NCBI GenBank assembly: GCA_037127255.1
Contig: JBANSL010000013.1
Location: 55,019,688 to 55,083,687, forward strand
Source: Persicaria tinctoria
Lineage: Eukaryota > Streptophyta > Magnoliopsida > Caryophyllales > Polygonaceae
DNA length: 64,000 bases
Direction: 5' to 3'
Shown here: positions 32,361-42,750 of the stretch, one piece after another
Layout: each line of letters starts with the position of its first letter
Numbering within the stretch: position 1 is the first letter of the stretch
The notes under the pieces: generated by a model
Told to the model about the DNA's origin: nothing
Databases searched by the model: none
The model's input: the letters and a program-made list of their open reading frames with translations, nothing else
Position numbers and translations under genes: made by a program

Positions 32361-32714
32361 TCATTTCTCCCATGTTTCTTTTAAATCACAATCAAGGGCC
32401 ATGTTTAGGATAAGATCCCATATTCCTAATAGTCCCGGGCTACACTCGCCATCGTCAATAAGTTTTCTTATTTCAGGTAGTGCACCTTCCCTAACACAAA
32501 GCACCTTATCTAACTCACTATCATTAAAACCCTGATATTTACGCTTGCTCACTAGATTTAGCACCCTTTGAAGGTAATGGTGAAAATACTCTCTCTGTTT
32601 TAATGTAACCCCGATATTGTTTTTAAAATTTTTTTTGAAAGAAACTACTAAACAAAATAAAGAAATATGAACACACAAAACAAGGGAAATATAAACAAAG
32701 ATCATGAAACACAA
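32361..32714 (-). CDS. Unassigned ORF next to the primer site
   Basis: A 117-codon frame starting just inside the primer site (32731-32747), the place where gag normally starts. The first 30 residues are hydrophobic and probably leader translation. The rest, from about K-Q-R-E-Y-F-H-H-Y-L-Q-R-V-L to L-D-C-D-L-K-E-T-W-E-K, is amphipathic and helix-like, and stops at TGA (32361). No zinc knuckle or capsid motif. I cannot name a family. It might be a gag remnant too diverged to see. Confidence 0.35.
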   Translation of the reverse strand: MCFMIFVYISLVLCVHISLFCLVVSFKKNFKNNIGVTLKQREYFHHYLQRVLNLVSKRKYQGFNDSELDKVLCVREGALPEIRKLIDDGECSPGLLGIWDLILNMALDCDLKETWEK

Positions 32715-32730
32715 AAAAAAAAACTTTCTT

Positions 32731-32747
32731 TCCCTGCAACGGAGCCA
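32731..32747 (-). promoter_or_regulatory. Primer binding site of the nested element
   Basis: Minus strand TGGCTCCGTTGCAGGGA starts three bases inside the right LTR. It resembles the tRNA-Asp-type site TGGCGCCGTTGCCGGGGA with two substitutions and one missing G. This confirms the minus orientation. Confidence 0.7.
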
Positions 32748-32750
32748 CTT

Positions 32751-34148
32751 TGAACGAAAGGAGAAACATCATTAGATTTCACCTCGCTAAAGATAATAAC
32801 CCAAATTAACAAACTAAACTAGCAACCTAGTATAGCGGATAAGTAAGGGGTCAAATCCACAGAGAAACAAGTATTTCAATGCAATATGTGTTTATAAATT
32901 ATGCAAATAAGGACGAGATATGAATGTAAATAGGTAATGAGGAATGCAAATAAACTATGACAAAGATGTGAATAGGAACAATGAGAAGAAAAAAGATAAG
33001 AGTGTGGTTTGCTTATAGTTCGCAACATTGGTTGATTTACTTGATTCTTGAGTTGATATCAATATTATTCCTAATCCTATGTTGACTTGACTAAAGTTGA
33101 AGGATCCGTAGGGATACAATCACCTTATTGAATATCACTAAAGAATAGCATTAAAAACTCAAGTGCTTAGACCAATTAGCATATTGATTCAATGCAATTA
33201 AGACACAATTGGAACAACCCTAATCGGCATAATCAACATCTAACAATATAGATCAATTGTTATCATGCACTACAAAGGAATAGAAATGTTACTAAAACAA
33301 TGACTTCATTTGCTATCGAGAAACCAACAAAGGACTCATAACATAGATGCAAACTCTAACTAGATGTGCGGTCGTAGAAAGAATCACAAATATAAACAAT
33401 GAAGAACAAGATGATAAATAAACTTACGAAAAACACAGAAATAAAGTATCACAATCAACCAACCATGTATTGAATCATAGCAAAACCACAAGAATTCTAG
33501 CCAATAACGTACCTTGAATCCCTTAACTTAAATCCTCTCATTGTAATGAGTTTATGAGGAATGGAATGAATGAATAGAACTACTAAAACCTACTGAAACA
33601 TGACCTAATATAGCCTTCTTTCGTCGGCCAAACCCTAAAATAAGTGATGATCAAAGTTTCCATAAATATAAACTTGGCCCGCGTATCAGAATTTCTGAGC
33701 TGATGACAACGACGGGTGCTGTGTGAAAGGCGACGGGCACCGTACGGTTTGATAGCTTCGAAAGACTACACTTGTAATGCACTTTATGTAGTCATCGTTC
33801 GTTCGATTGATGCATATGAATATGCGCTGGAAAACTCTTTTCAAGCACTACAATTCTTATGAAGAACTCAAAAGTTAATTCCAAATTCTCATAATCTTAA
33901 ATCTGGGATTTCTCCATGTTCTCCATTTCTGCACTTGTTCCTTAGCTCTTCTTTTGTCCATTTCCTCCATACTATCACCACCGCTCAAAGCCGGATCTTA
34001 TAACCTACAAATAAACACTAGAAACTTTAGATTCCGCACTTTGAATACCAAATGACCAAGAATGAAAATAAGCTAAATACATATGCAATATGAATACTTA
34101 ATGCACCTAAGACTACCTACAAAGGACCATATAAAATATGCAATATCA
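32751..34148 (-). mobile_element. 5' LTR of the nested element
   Basis: Starts TGAACGAAAGGAG and ends GCAATATCA. It aligns with 27626-29026 from TTTCACCTCGC(C/T)AAAGATAA to the end. The GC-rich patch (33695-33755: GACGGGTGCTGTGTGAAAGG, CGACGGGCACCGTACGG) corresponds to that in the partner. Confidence 0.9.
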
Positions 34149-34153
34149 GGAAT
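34149..34153. repeat. Target site duplication, right copy (GGAAT)
   Basis: See 27621-27625; the last base differs (C against T). Confidence 0.8.
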
Positions 34154-35112
34154 GTCAAATCTTTCTTGGTCAACTCATGTTAGGGGGCGGGAATGGTGCT
34201 GAAGTCCTAAACGAATCGTCGATAGAAGCCAGCAAGGCCCAAGAATGAGCAGCTATGAGTAGGAGTATGCGGTTGGGACCACACCTGAATAGCTCTAACC
34301 TTTTCCTCGTCCACTTTCAAACTTGTTGCAGAAACTACAAAACCTAGAAAGATAGTAGATTCGGTATCAAAAGAACACTTTTTTAAATTAACATATAATT
34401 TCTCTTTGCGAAGATAATCAAATACTGACTTTAAGTGGGCAACATGATCATTAAGGTTCTTACTATAGATTAGAATATCATCGAAATAGACAACGATAAA
34501 TTTCCCTTAGTATCTCCTAAGAACATGGTTCCTAAGCCTCATAAAAGTAGAAGGTGCATTAGTTAATCCATAAGCCATTACTAAGCATTCATATAAGCCA
34601 TACTTAGTTTTAAAAGCCGATTTCCATTCATCGCCCTATTTCATCCTAATTTGATGATAGCCACCCCTAAGATCAATTTTAGAGAAAATACAAGCACCAT
34701 AGAGTTCATCAAGCATATCATCTAAACGAGGAATAGGGTGACGATACTTAACCGTTATTTGGTTGATTTCCCTGCAATCAACACACATGCGCCAAGAGCC
34801 ATCCTTCTTTGTTATTAAGATAACAGGGACGGTGCAGGGACTAAGGCTCTCACGAACAAAGCCCTTCTTCATAAGCTCCGTGACTTGGCGTTGTAACTCC
34901 TTTGTTTCCTCAGGGCTAGCTCTATAAGCGGCACGGTTGGGCAAGGCTGCGCTAGAGACAGAGTCAATCTGATGCTCAATCCCTCTAATGGGCGGCAAAC
35001 CTTGTGGAAGTTCAACAGGAAGCACATCTAAATAATCTTGCAAAAGAGTAGCAATAGGTGCATGAATATAACTTAAATCCAAAACATTAAGTAAAACTTC
35101 TTTCATAATCAA
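34154..35112 (-). pseudogene. Gypsy reverse transcriptase with stop codons
   Basis: The enzyme would copy element RNA to DNA. The minus frame from 35112 gives I-E-H-Q-I-D (substrate-side block), N-R-A-A-Y-R-A-S-P-E-E, F-V-R-E-S-L-S-P-C, K-K-D-G-S-W-R-M-C-V-D-C-R, H-P-I-P-R-L-D-D-M-L-D-E-L and F-S-K-I-D-L-R-G-G-Y-H-Q-I-R-M (first Asp), then a TAG stop at about 34635. It goes on with Y-G-L-Y-E, Y-F-D-D-I-L-I-Y (near 34470-34490, the two metal Asp) and V-D-E-E-K-V-R-A-I, with more stops. The frame meets the nested insertion at 34153. Sequence and order fit chromovirus-type elements. Confidence 0.9.
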
Positions 35113-35429
35113 AAGGATATGAGGTCGATGAGCATTCCAAGTAATTGTCTCCTTTTAATGCTGAGATAGAAGCGTCTTTCGTTCGACGGAACCTTTGAGT
35201 GTAGAAGAAGAAGAAGGCATCGTCGACGAGGCAGAAGGTGAAAAAGATGAAGCTGGAGCAGCTGAGGACGTTGCGGCGGCGGGGGCAGATGTGACGGCCG
35301 CCGCATGGGATGTTGTGGCCGCTACCTTGGTTGGAGTGGGGTCTATGCCGCGGCCAGCTGGATGCTTTTCTGGGATTCCTTCTAAGTGTCGTGTTGTTGT
35401 CGCTTGCGTACATGTTCCTTCAAAGCAAC
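35113..35429 (-). pseudogene. Protease-RT spacer, low complexity
   Basis: This lies between protease and RT of the second gypsy element. The minus frame 35087-35413 is open but shows only basic and Ser/Cys/Phe-rich sequence; the plus frame is Ala/Glu-rich. Words GCTG/GCAG/GCGGC make it GC-rich. No domain. It is the normal variable linker of the polyprotein, partly decayed. Confidence 0.45.
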
Positions 35430-35880
35430 TTAAGGAGACAAGGGTAGGAGAGTAACTCTCCTCCCATCAAAAGTGAAAGAATAGGTATTCGCATGACCAT
35501 CATGCAAAATACAGTGATCATAAATCCAAGGACGACAAAGTAAAATATGACTACAATCCATCCTAGCGACATCACATAAAATTTGATCATGATAGGAACC
35601 AATAGACAAAGAAACTAAGCATTGTTTAGTAACCATAATATCGGACCCATCATCAGTAATACCATTAAGACCATAACGAGTAGCTCTAGGAGTAGTAGTC
35701 AAATGCAAATAATCAACTACCTTTTCATTTATTAGGTTGCAGCAACTTCCTCCGTCGATGATGACGTTTAAGGTAGCCTCGCGAACCACACACTTGGTGT
35801 GCAAGATGTTCTCCCTTTGATCAGCCAAGGGAGCCTCCTGAATGTGGAGGACTCGACTGTTGACAGGGAATAGAGCGTGC
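35430..35880 (-). pseudogene. Gypsy aspartic protease
   Basis: It would mature the polyprotein. The frame reads R-E-N-I-L-H-T-K-C-V-V, then I-I-D-G-G-S-C-C-N-L-I (the catalytic Asp is present in the DGGS form usual for this lineage), V-T-K-Q-C-L-V-S-L-S-I-G, and H-I-L-L-C-R-P-W-I-Y-D, where the family has LLGRPW, so a Gly is replaced by Cys. T-L-L-P-L-S-P ends the domain. An in-frame stop (TAG-type, reading T-G-F-stop-H-A-L-F) precedes it near 35881. Confidence 0.85.
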
Positions 35881-36200
35881 TAAAAGCCAGTAGGATCGAT
35901 CTCCTCATCATTCTCCCTAGCCGTGTCCTCCTCCACTTCACCTGAGTTATAGGTTCCTCAAAAGTCTCCTCCTTATAGTAGTAGTCTCCCAAGTCATTAA
36001 GGAGAACCTTTCGCTTTTGAGGAAAATCGCGAGAAACATGTCCAAAACCTCCACAAGTGAAGCAACGGAGCTCTTTGGTGCGTTCTTTGGTAGGAGGTGC
36101 ATCAACTCTTCTAGTTTAAACTTCAAAACCCTGTTTAAGTGAGTTGGAAACTCTCTTTTTCTGCATAAAAGGTTTAGAAGAACCTGTGAATTGACTAGAA
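35881..36200 (-). pseudogene. Gag C-terminus with broken zinc knuckle
   Basis: At 36023-36064 the minus frame reads C-F-T-C-G-G-F-G-H-V-S-R-D-F: a C-X2-C-X4-H-X4-C knuckle whose last Cys has become Phe (codon TTT at 36023-36025). K-R-K-V-L-L-N follows. The knuckle would bind the element RNA; loss of a metal ligand should abolish it. The frame leads on toward protease with E-E-P and acidic residues. Confidence 0.75.
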
Positions 36201-37015
36201 GAAGCAAAAGGAACAAACCTGCGAGTCTGCGACCTTGTGTAGATTACTTGGTCCTTGCCCTTTGTTGTTGCTCATGTAATAGCTGCGCTTTATGAGTTTA
36301 AGCGTTAATATCCCTAATACTATGAATAGACAAGGGATTGCAAATAGAAGTATTAAGGCCAGCAAGAAATTGAGTACATAAAGCGCGTTCAATAAGATAA
36401 ATATTAGCCCGATAAGCGAGGCGTTCAAGTTCGTCTATGTATTCCATAGGGAAGCGAGATCCGTTACGTAGTTGAGCCAAACGTAGCCTCATCGTCTTTG
36501 TGTACTCCTCATGTACATGTCTCTTCTTCAACAAGTAGCAAAAATGTGGCCATGTCTCAACTGCTTACTTACCTTGACGACAATAGATTTCTCTAGTGCG
36601 AAATCACCATGATCCTCCCAAGCAAGATATGTCTCAGGATCATTAGTACCATCAAAAGTTTCAAGCTTGATCTTCACATCTCGTCGTTGGATGGCCTGTG
36701 CATTATCAAGAATAAGATGACCAAAATTAGGGTTAGGTAAATCATCAATATTAGAATCTACCTCTTCGTAAGCGTACTCCGGACGGGGCATGTTAAGCAA
36801 ATCATCATCGTTGTGACTACCCTCCCAGTCACCTCTAACAAACAAAAGGTTAGAGTGGTGATTTTGTTGTTGTCGTTGTTGTTCGGGACGATGTTGTGGC
36901 GCCTCTTTGTTGCAAAGATCTCCATTAAACGACGATAATAGATCATCGTCATTTTCTCATCCAAAAGGGTTAGGCGTATCAGATTTAAGTTTAAAATGTA
37001 ACTAGTACTTTTCAC
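36195..37015 (-). pseudogene. Gag capsid region, shortened and frameshifted
   Basis: Minus-strand pieces include N-A-Q-A-I-Q-R-R-D-V-K-I-K-L-E-T-F-D-G-T-N-D-P-E-T-Y-L-A-W-E near 36600-36700 (capsid start of chromovirus gag) and R-L-A-Q-L-R-N-G-S-R-F-P-M-E-Y-I-D-E-L-E near 36410-36490 (later capsid). The stretch that should lie between them, including the usual W-W-x-x-L block, is gone, and the frames differ. No start codon could be assigned. The 5' LTR expected right of 37015 was not found. Confidence 0.7.
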
Positions 37016-37833
37016 GTACCTTGTACGGGTGAATATTTTTATCGAAATTTACCGCTTTAGTTCTTCCTCATACCATGAATATATTTCATTGAAATTGAAA
37101 TTGTTGTCATGATATCAATTGCATTTAAATAAAAAAGAAGTTACAACTCTCAAATTGGAAACTTCTTCTTGATTGATGACCTAAGAGTCTAAGACGCATT
37201 ACAGAGTGCACACTTGTAATTAAAGGGTTGTGTATCATCTTTATAATCGTTGATCTTCTTAGTTTCCCCTTTAGACTTTTCCTCATTTACAGGACTATAG
37301 AAATGAGAGCATAACCATCAACCAAACCCTCATAAGCTAAGGTTTGAGTAAGCAATCTTAATTTTTTTAATAAAAAACTCACTACATATTAAATTACTTA
37401 GGAAAATAAAATGCCCCCGTTGTGCATAAATAGTCAAAAGAGAAGAGCAATGAACATTGCATGCACATAGCCAATAGAGAATACATTTACACATATCAAA
37501 CACCAAATGCCTCCTTTTTAGGCCTTTCGGGTTAGCTAGTAACCTTACCAATAATATATATGTTACGTTACAAACATGGTTGTTTTGCAAGATCTTGGTT
37601 TATCCTTGGTTGACTCCTCTACTTAATTCGTAGGTCATCAACTCTCTATCTTTCGAACCCACCTCGCCGAGCTTAACGCCCTTTGGACTTTTTTACAAAT
37701 CAATCATTACATTATGGATGTCACTAAAAAAAAAAAGGGTAGTCATCAATCAGCAGATGAATCAGCTTAATGGAATGTCCATCATCCACAGCTTGATAAA
37801 AGTTTATGTTTTTTTTTAACTAAATCTATGTGG
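37016..37833. other. AT-rich stretch, no 5' LTR recognised
   Basis: This is where the 5' LTR and leader of the second gypsy element should be, but nothing here matches 25210-25571. Only short frames. An 11-base A run at about 37723 is the only low-complexity feature. Confidence 0.35.
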
Positions 37834-38140
37834 TTGTTAGGACCCAAAGGTCTGATAGGAGGGTGAGCTATGGAGCTCGGTAATGGAAGAATTAGAATAA
37901 GGAGGAAGAGAATGAGAGTTCAAAGAGAAGAGAGGAAGAAGATAGGAGTGTTTGTAATTCATTCATAATCATTATCGGTGCAACCGAGAGGCTCTTATAA
38001 GCCTTGTATAGGCTTAGCCCCGTATACAATGGATCTTAGCTCACTTATCTCTAGCCCAATCCATACACATATATCCGAACAAAACTCCCTCCCTCGTAAA
38101 GCTTTGTCTACAAAGCTTTGTTTACAATTTAAAAAAAAAA
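37834..38140 (+). mobile_element. Possible copia solo LTR fragment
   Basis: TGTTAGGACCCAAAGG at 37834 resembles a common copia LTR start. It is followed by an A/G-rich part (AGAAGAGAGGAAGAAGATAGG), CAACCGAGAGGCTCTTATAA and GCCTTGTATAGGCTTAG. No clear CA end or second copy was found, so the right edge is arbitrary. Confidence 0.3.
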
Positions 38141-39120
38141 AATACTACAAACTCAAAATAAAATCAGTTTGATAATGTTTTCCATCCTTACTTAATTGTT
38201 GGAAGAAGGCAATTTGACCCTTACTTAAGTCTTCATGTCCTGCTTCATCAATTCACCCTTACTTAACTGTTGAAAGAAGGCAAGTTGAACCAATTTCCAT
38301 AATTGTTTGCTAGCATTTGTCGTTATCCATTATCCTAAAATAGTTAGCCTGACAATGTCCCTAGTTGTACAAGCTTGCAGTATCACGTCCAACCGTACGA
38401 GAGCCATTTAGCTTGAGCAAAATCAGCAACAATTATCCAATATCACAAGCCAATTGGCGGTGATGAATTGGTAAACCCTTGAGTATTTTACCCCAAGTTA
38501 TCCTACCTTATATGAAAATGCTTCAATATCACAAACAAAATCCATTAATACTTCCCAATACCAACATCTATTCAATAACTGCTCTTGTAAACTTGCCCCA
38601 ATCTCTTGAAGTATCACTTCCTGTCACTTTCTTTTTTATAATGAAAATCAAACGACAACAACTATAGAAAGCACTTCCTATGACAACTTAGCTAGGCAAC
38701 TATATATAAAAAAATTAGACCATCTTCATGACAACGTCAAGCATTTTAGGCAATAAAAATCAGTATGAAGACCTGCGGTTGCTTCCCTCGTCTTTCCAAC
38801 AAAGTGAATCGAAGAATTGAAGATTGTCATCATATTATTTCCGATGAAATATTAGTTGAAACCTTCCTAACTCTCAACAAAACCATAACATCAACATTAA
38901 CAACTTTTATTTATAGCTCTTGACCTCCCGCATCAAAGACAAAATTCCTTACTAAAATCAATTGTCCATCAATAGCTCGACAGTCAGCACCACAATCAAC
39001 GAACTAATTCCAACCCAGCATTCCACATGGATCAAACATCCATGTTTCAACCCTTTCCATGTATGCACCAATGAGTTTATAAGAGCACCATAAAATTCAA
39101 CATGTTGCCTATCATATTAC
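38141..39120. other. AT-rich stretch, short direct repeat only
   Basis: CCTTACTTAA(T/C)TGTTG(G/A)AAGAAGGCAA occurs twice (about 38187 and 38257). Nothing else recognised. Confidence 0.4.
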
Positions 39121-39123
39121 ATA

Positions 39124-39520
39124 AACCCGTTACATATTACTAAAACTAATTGTTTTGAATGCAGATTGGTTTATATGGGTGCAGTGAAATATATCATGGT
39201 TGTAAAAAAATCCTGACACATAACTTTAATTTTTCACCCTGAAAAATGACAACAGCTTGTCAAAAGCTGATGATTTTTATTAAATTTATGTGGTAAACAA
39301 CATACAATGGTCAAAGTTGCAGACCACAAAAACACCCCTAACATATTACTTAAATTAATTGATTGAAATGCAGGTTGTTTCATAGGGGTACAATGAAATA
39401 TTTCATGGCTGTGAAACAATCATGACATGAACCTTTAATTTTTCATTGTGAAAAATGATCTAGTCTTGACAAAAGTTGATTTTTTTTATTAAATATATGT
39501 GGTGATAAACATAATAAATC
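39124..39520. repeat. Two-copy direct repeat of about 200 bp
   Basis: Copy 1 (about 39124-39300) and copy 2 (about 39335-39515) share CATATTACT(A/T)AAA(C/T)TAATTG, GAA(T/A)GCAG(A/G)TTG(G/T)TT, GTGAAATAT(A/T)TCATGG-type blocks, CTTTAATTTTTCA and TTTTTATTAAAT(T/A)TATGTGGT. About four in five bases agree by eye. Confidence 0.65.
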
Positions 39521-40740
39521 ATATGATGCCAACCAAGCTCGATTTCGAGTTCCTAGTCATTTCAAATTAGTTTTATAGCATTCATCAAAAAAAATCCACA
39601 AAGCTAACTTTGAATGACTTGGAACTTGAAATCATGCATAAAACTTGTCTAATATTCTTATTGTCAAGAGATTGAGATAGGTTTGAAGCTGATAATGTAC
39701 TTATGTACTTAGGAGATATATATGAATGAATTCATCAAGCGAACAAAGATGAAGATAGAATAAACATTCAATATACCTTACCATGTCCGGATGATCTTCA
39801 CTTCCAAGCATTAAAAGAAAAGCGATTATAAAATAGAAGGACATGAACTCTTTTGAACATGCGAATAGCTTCATTTCCAAAATATCATTATGCCAAGTTT
39901 ATCATTATTACTGATACATACTAAAAGCCAAATTTTCATTTATAGAAAAAAACAATTTCAACCAAAGGAGACCTCATCTTATCATGAAATGAAATTGTAT
40001 CCTCACCTCTACCGGAATCGCAATGAGGGTCATGGAGATTGCACCTCAGACTTGTCTACGATATCATTATCTGGATACCAAAAATCCATAAAAGGATAAG
40101 TGAATTGGTGATATTATATAGACATCGAAAGATGGGTAAAATGAGAACATGAGCAAAAAACATACTTGTTGCCAAAAATTATCTTTGCCCGACTTACTTT
40201 TTTGACATATTTTCTAGAAATGACAAAGGGAAACAAAAGTTGCCCTCATCTAAGATTTCTAATATAAGTCATGCATCAAAATAGAGAAAATATAAGCAAG
40301 GCCTTACATATAATATATCTCTGAATAAAGTTTGGCAATTCAGGCTCCATGCAAAATATAAGCTAATATAAATTTCAGTGTAATTAAATATTCCGAACAA
40401 CCACAAGAGACCAGGGAGAAGTCTAGGATGATCACATTTTTGGCATTAGTAACCCCCTAAAATAGTAACCCCTAAAATTTGATGAAATCAACACAAAAGA
40501 ACAATACCCATCGGATTCGCAACTAATTGGACACCATTAATACACAAGCCGCCTTAATAGATCTGATCAGAACTACGACTTCATTACTATGGGGGATTCA
40601 TTGTAAAGAAATCACCAATATGAGAAAACGTTATAGGCTCAAATCCAAAATAACCCTATTTTTTGACCTAATCAAACACCAAACTTTAGCTCTATCGATG
40701 GTTTAGGAATCTAGCTATGAGCGTAATTTCTTATTTTGTG
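39521..40740. other. AT-rich stretch with nothing recognised
   Basis: Short frames only (such as plus 39890-40099), none with recognisable content. AGTAACCCCCTAAAATAGTA (40448) is followed by a near copy of its first half. Confidence 0.35.
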
Positions 40741-41784
40741 AAAAGATGGACATGTGGCTCAATTTTTACTAAAGACATCGCTTCTAAATTAATAAGTATT
40801 GTGGGTGGATTAACTTTATTTTTATTCAATATTCAAAACTGCATTTCATGGCCATGAAATATTTCACACCGTTGTTGTGAAACCTGCTGGAGTAAAATTA
40901 TAGATTTATTTTTATGATGGTTTTAAGGTGTTGCGTGTTACCATGAAGTCCAAATATTCCAAAGTGAACCTCCATTTGACGATTTCTTTTCAGATGTTTA
41001 TATAACTAACTTCATTTTTATTCAATATTCAAAACTGATGGAGAAAACAAACTGAATTTGATTTCTCCATCAAATTGAAGATTGTAAAACAAAAAATTAA
41101 ATAGTGACACAACATAGAAAGTAAAAGAAATGGGAATTGGATTTGCATAAATAACCTAATTGAGAAAGAATAATCAACCCAAAGTATATATAAATGAATT
41201 GAATTTGTATATACACAAATTTTCCACACAAAGCACATGATAAGTCACTGAGATCTTTGAGTCTATACCAGATTCATTAATCATTTGTTTTAAAATCTTT
41301 ACCTCAGCATCCATGCAGATTGACCTATTTGCTAAAGGATTATATATTTGCTTCTCTATAGTACATTCAGAACAGTTGAGAAAATTTTATTCAAGCAAGT
41401 TATTCTCATAAAAACGATTTTCAATTTCCAATTTTTGGCATGAAGGAATCAGAGCATAAGAAATAAGTTATATAGAAATATCAACAGCACAAGCAAACAA
41501 TAACACCTCATTCCAATTAACAAAGAATTTACAACAATTGATCTCTTTATGTGAATTTCTTTGCTATGAAATTGATAAATTCAATCAAAAAGAATATGCT
41601 CACAACTCACTTGTCACGTTGTAAGTACCTAGGAGTCTAGCACTTGCAAGTTATGTAATCTTTTATATTGTAATTCAAGTTTAATCCTTATCTGGAATTT
41701 AATTTTGAACTTGAAGCAATGTATCATAAAATTTTCTAGTTGGACCAATACCGTTGGGTGGGGTGCTGCAAACAATTTCTGAAG

Positions 41785-41940
41785 ACTGGAGTACTATATT
41801 ATTAATTAGTCCATCATACATTCATGTATTAATTAGTCCTACTGGAGTACTATATTATTAAATAAATATAAATATAAATAAAAAGCATAGTATATAATTA
41901 CAATAACTACTGGAGTACTATATTATTAATTAGTCCTAAG
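41785..41940. repeat. ACTGGAGTACTATATTATTA repeats
   Basis: Three near-identical copies with TTAGTCC between them. They carry AGTACT and TATTATTAATTAGTCC and look like local duplication. Confidence 0.75.
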
Positions 41941-42069
41941 AAATAAACAATAAAAATTGAAAAATAAAATAAAACTGAAAATCACCTAATTTGCTTTAGG
42001 GTTTGTGACCAAGAACTGCACCAGTACCAAATTCAAAACGAAAAACCCTAGGACGGGTCAATGGTACTC

Positions 42070-42340
42070 TACTGATCATCCCCGGTGGCTGCCGCCGTCG
42101 GCTGCTGAATCTGCCCTTCAATCCCGCCGATCCCCGTCGCAGCGGTGGTCAGATTCATAGCCTGCAGGCCTCCTTCGCAGCCTGATCCCCTGCGCCGCGG
42201 CACCGGTGTTGAAGCCCCTGATCAGCCTCAGCTGGTGGTTCTGGTGGGCGTCGCTGGTAGGGAACAGCTGGTGGTGGAAGTGGTGAGATGGAGGCGACGC
42301 CCCTTCACGATTTGTGTTTCCAAAACAAAATCCTAACAAA
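42070..42340 (-). other. GC-rich exon-like island, product not recognised
   Basis: The minus frame 42118-42339 (73 codons) and plus frame 42145-42336 are both open. The minus frame is His/Pro/Arg-rich and starts M-L-G-F-C-F-G-N-T. No family was recognised. Upstream phrases like AAACCCTAGGACGG suggest a plant gene leader. Could be a captured first exon. Confidence 0.3.
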
Positions 42341-42475
42341 TTGAAAATAGAGGGATGGCTTCAAACAGTTAAAGAGAACGTGGGCTTCCTAGGATTGCTA
42401 AGGGTATGACACGTGGTGCAATCTTTTACAAAGAGGCTGCTTCTAAAATAATAAGTATAAGGGGTGGATTGACCA

Positions 42476-42750
42476 GTAGGAGGGACGTTATCGCTTTGTG
42501 GAGGTACAAAACCAGAAGCTTCATTCCTCTTATTCTATTCGAGGATTCGCATGACCACATTCACAACCTGGGTGGTAACTTGAGCACGTTGGTAAGTCAA
42601 GGTTTTGTTATAACGTGCCTCCCAGTGAGCATCTCGACCATCCAGGCCTGCCTTAATCTGAGTCATTGTGCCTTCTGTAGCGACTTCAATGATGAATTTC
42701 ATCTGGTTATCAGAAATGGTGCTAGGAGAATAGGGTAGAGGATTTTTCGT
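42476..42750 (-). pseudogene. Possible gag-like remnant
   Basis: One minus frame reads S-D-N-Q-M-K-F-I-I-E-V-A-T-E-G-T-M-T-Q-I then K-A-G-L-D-G-R-D-A-H-W-E-A-R-Y and V-V-N-V-V-M-R-I-L-E before a stop. It is a coherent, non-repetitive 75-residue stretch. It has the look of a retroelement N-terminal segment, but no diagnostic motif, so this is a weak call. Confidence 0.3.

Larger units (their letters stand above)
27626..34148 (-). mobile_element. 6.5-kb non-autonomous LTR element nested in gypsy pol
   Basis: LTRs of about 1.4 kb (27626-29026 and 32751-34148) with TG...CA ends, a primer site (32731-32747) beside the right LTR, a purine tract (29027-29042 on the minus strand) beside the left LTR, and a 5-bp target duplication. 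Orientation is minus. The 3.7-kb interior lacks gag-pol domains; it carries two unassigned minus-strand ORFs (32361-32714 and 31784-32220), a triple repeat (29636-29844) and AT-rich filler. It is related to the 57310-63140 element by LTR ends and interior. It would depend on proteins from another element. Confidence 0.9.
40741..42475. repeat. Direct repeat pair bordering a 1.7-kb segment
   Basis: About 68 bp near 40746-40813 (TGGACATGTGGCTCAATTTT ... GCTTCTAAATTAATAAGTAT ... GGGTGGATTAAC) recurs near 42406-42475 (TGACACGTGGTGCAATCTTT ... GCTTCTAAAATAATAAGTAT ... GGGTGGATTGAC). The segment between includes three copies of GGAGTACTATATTATTAATT (41787, 41841, 41911) and a GC-rich island (42070-42310). 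The pair may be the ends of a transposon or a duplicated piece of one. Confidence 0.5.

Noticed and set aside
42476..42750. Plus-strand ORF 42406-42738
   Set aside because: Composition looks like the antisense of the minus-strand frame, which reads more like a conserved protein.
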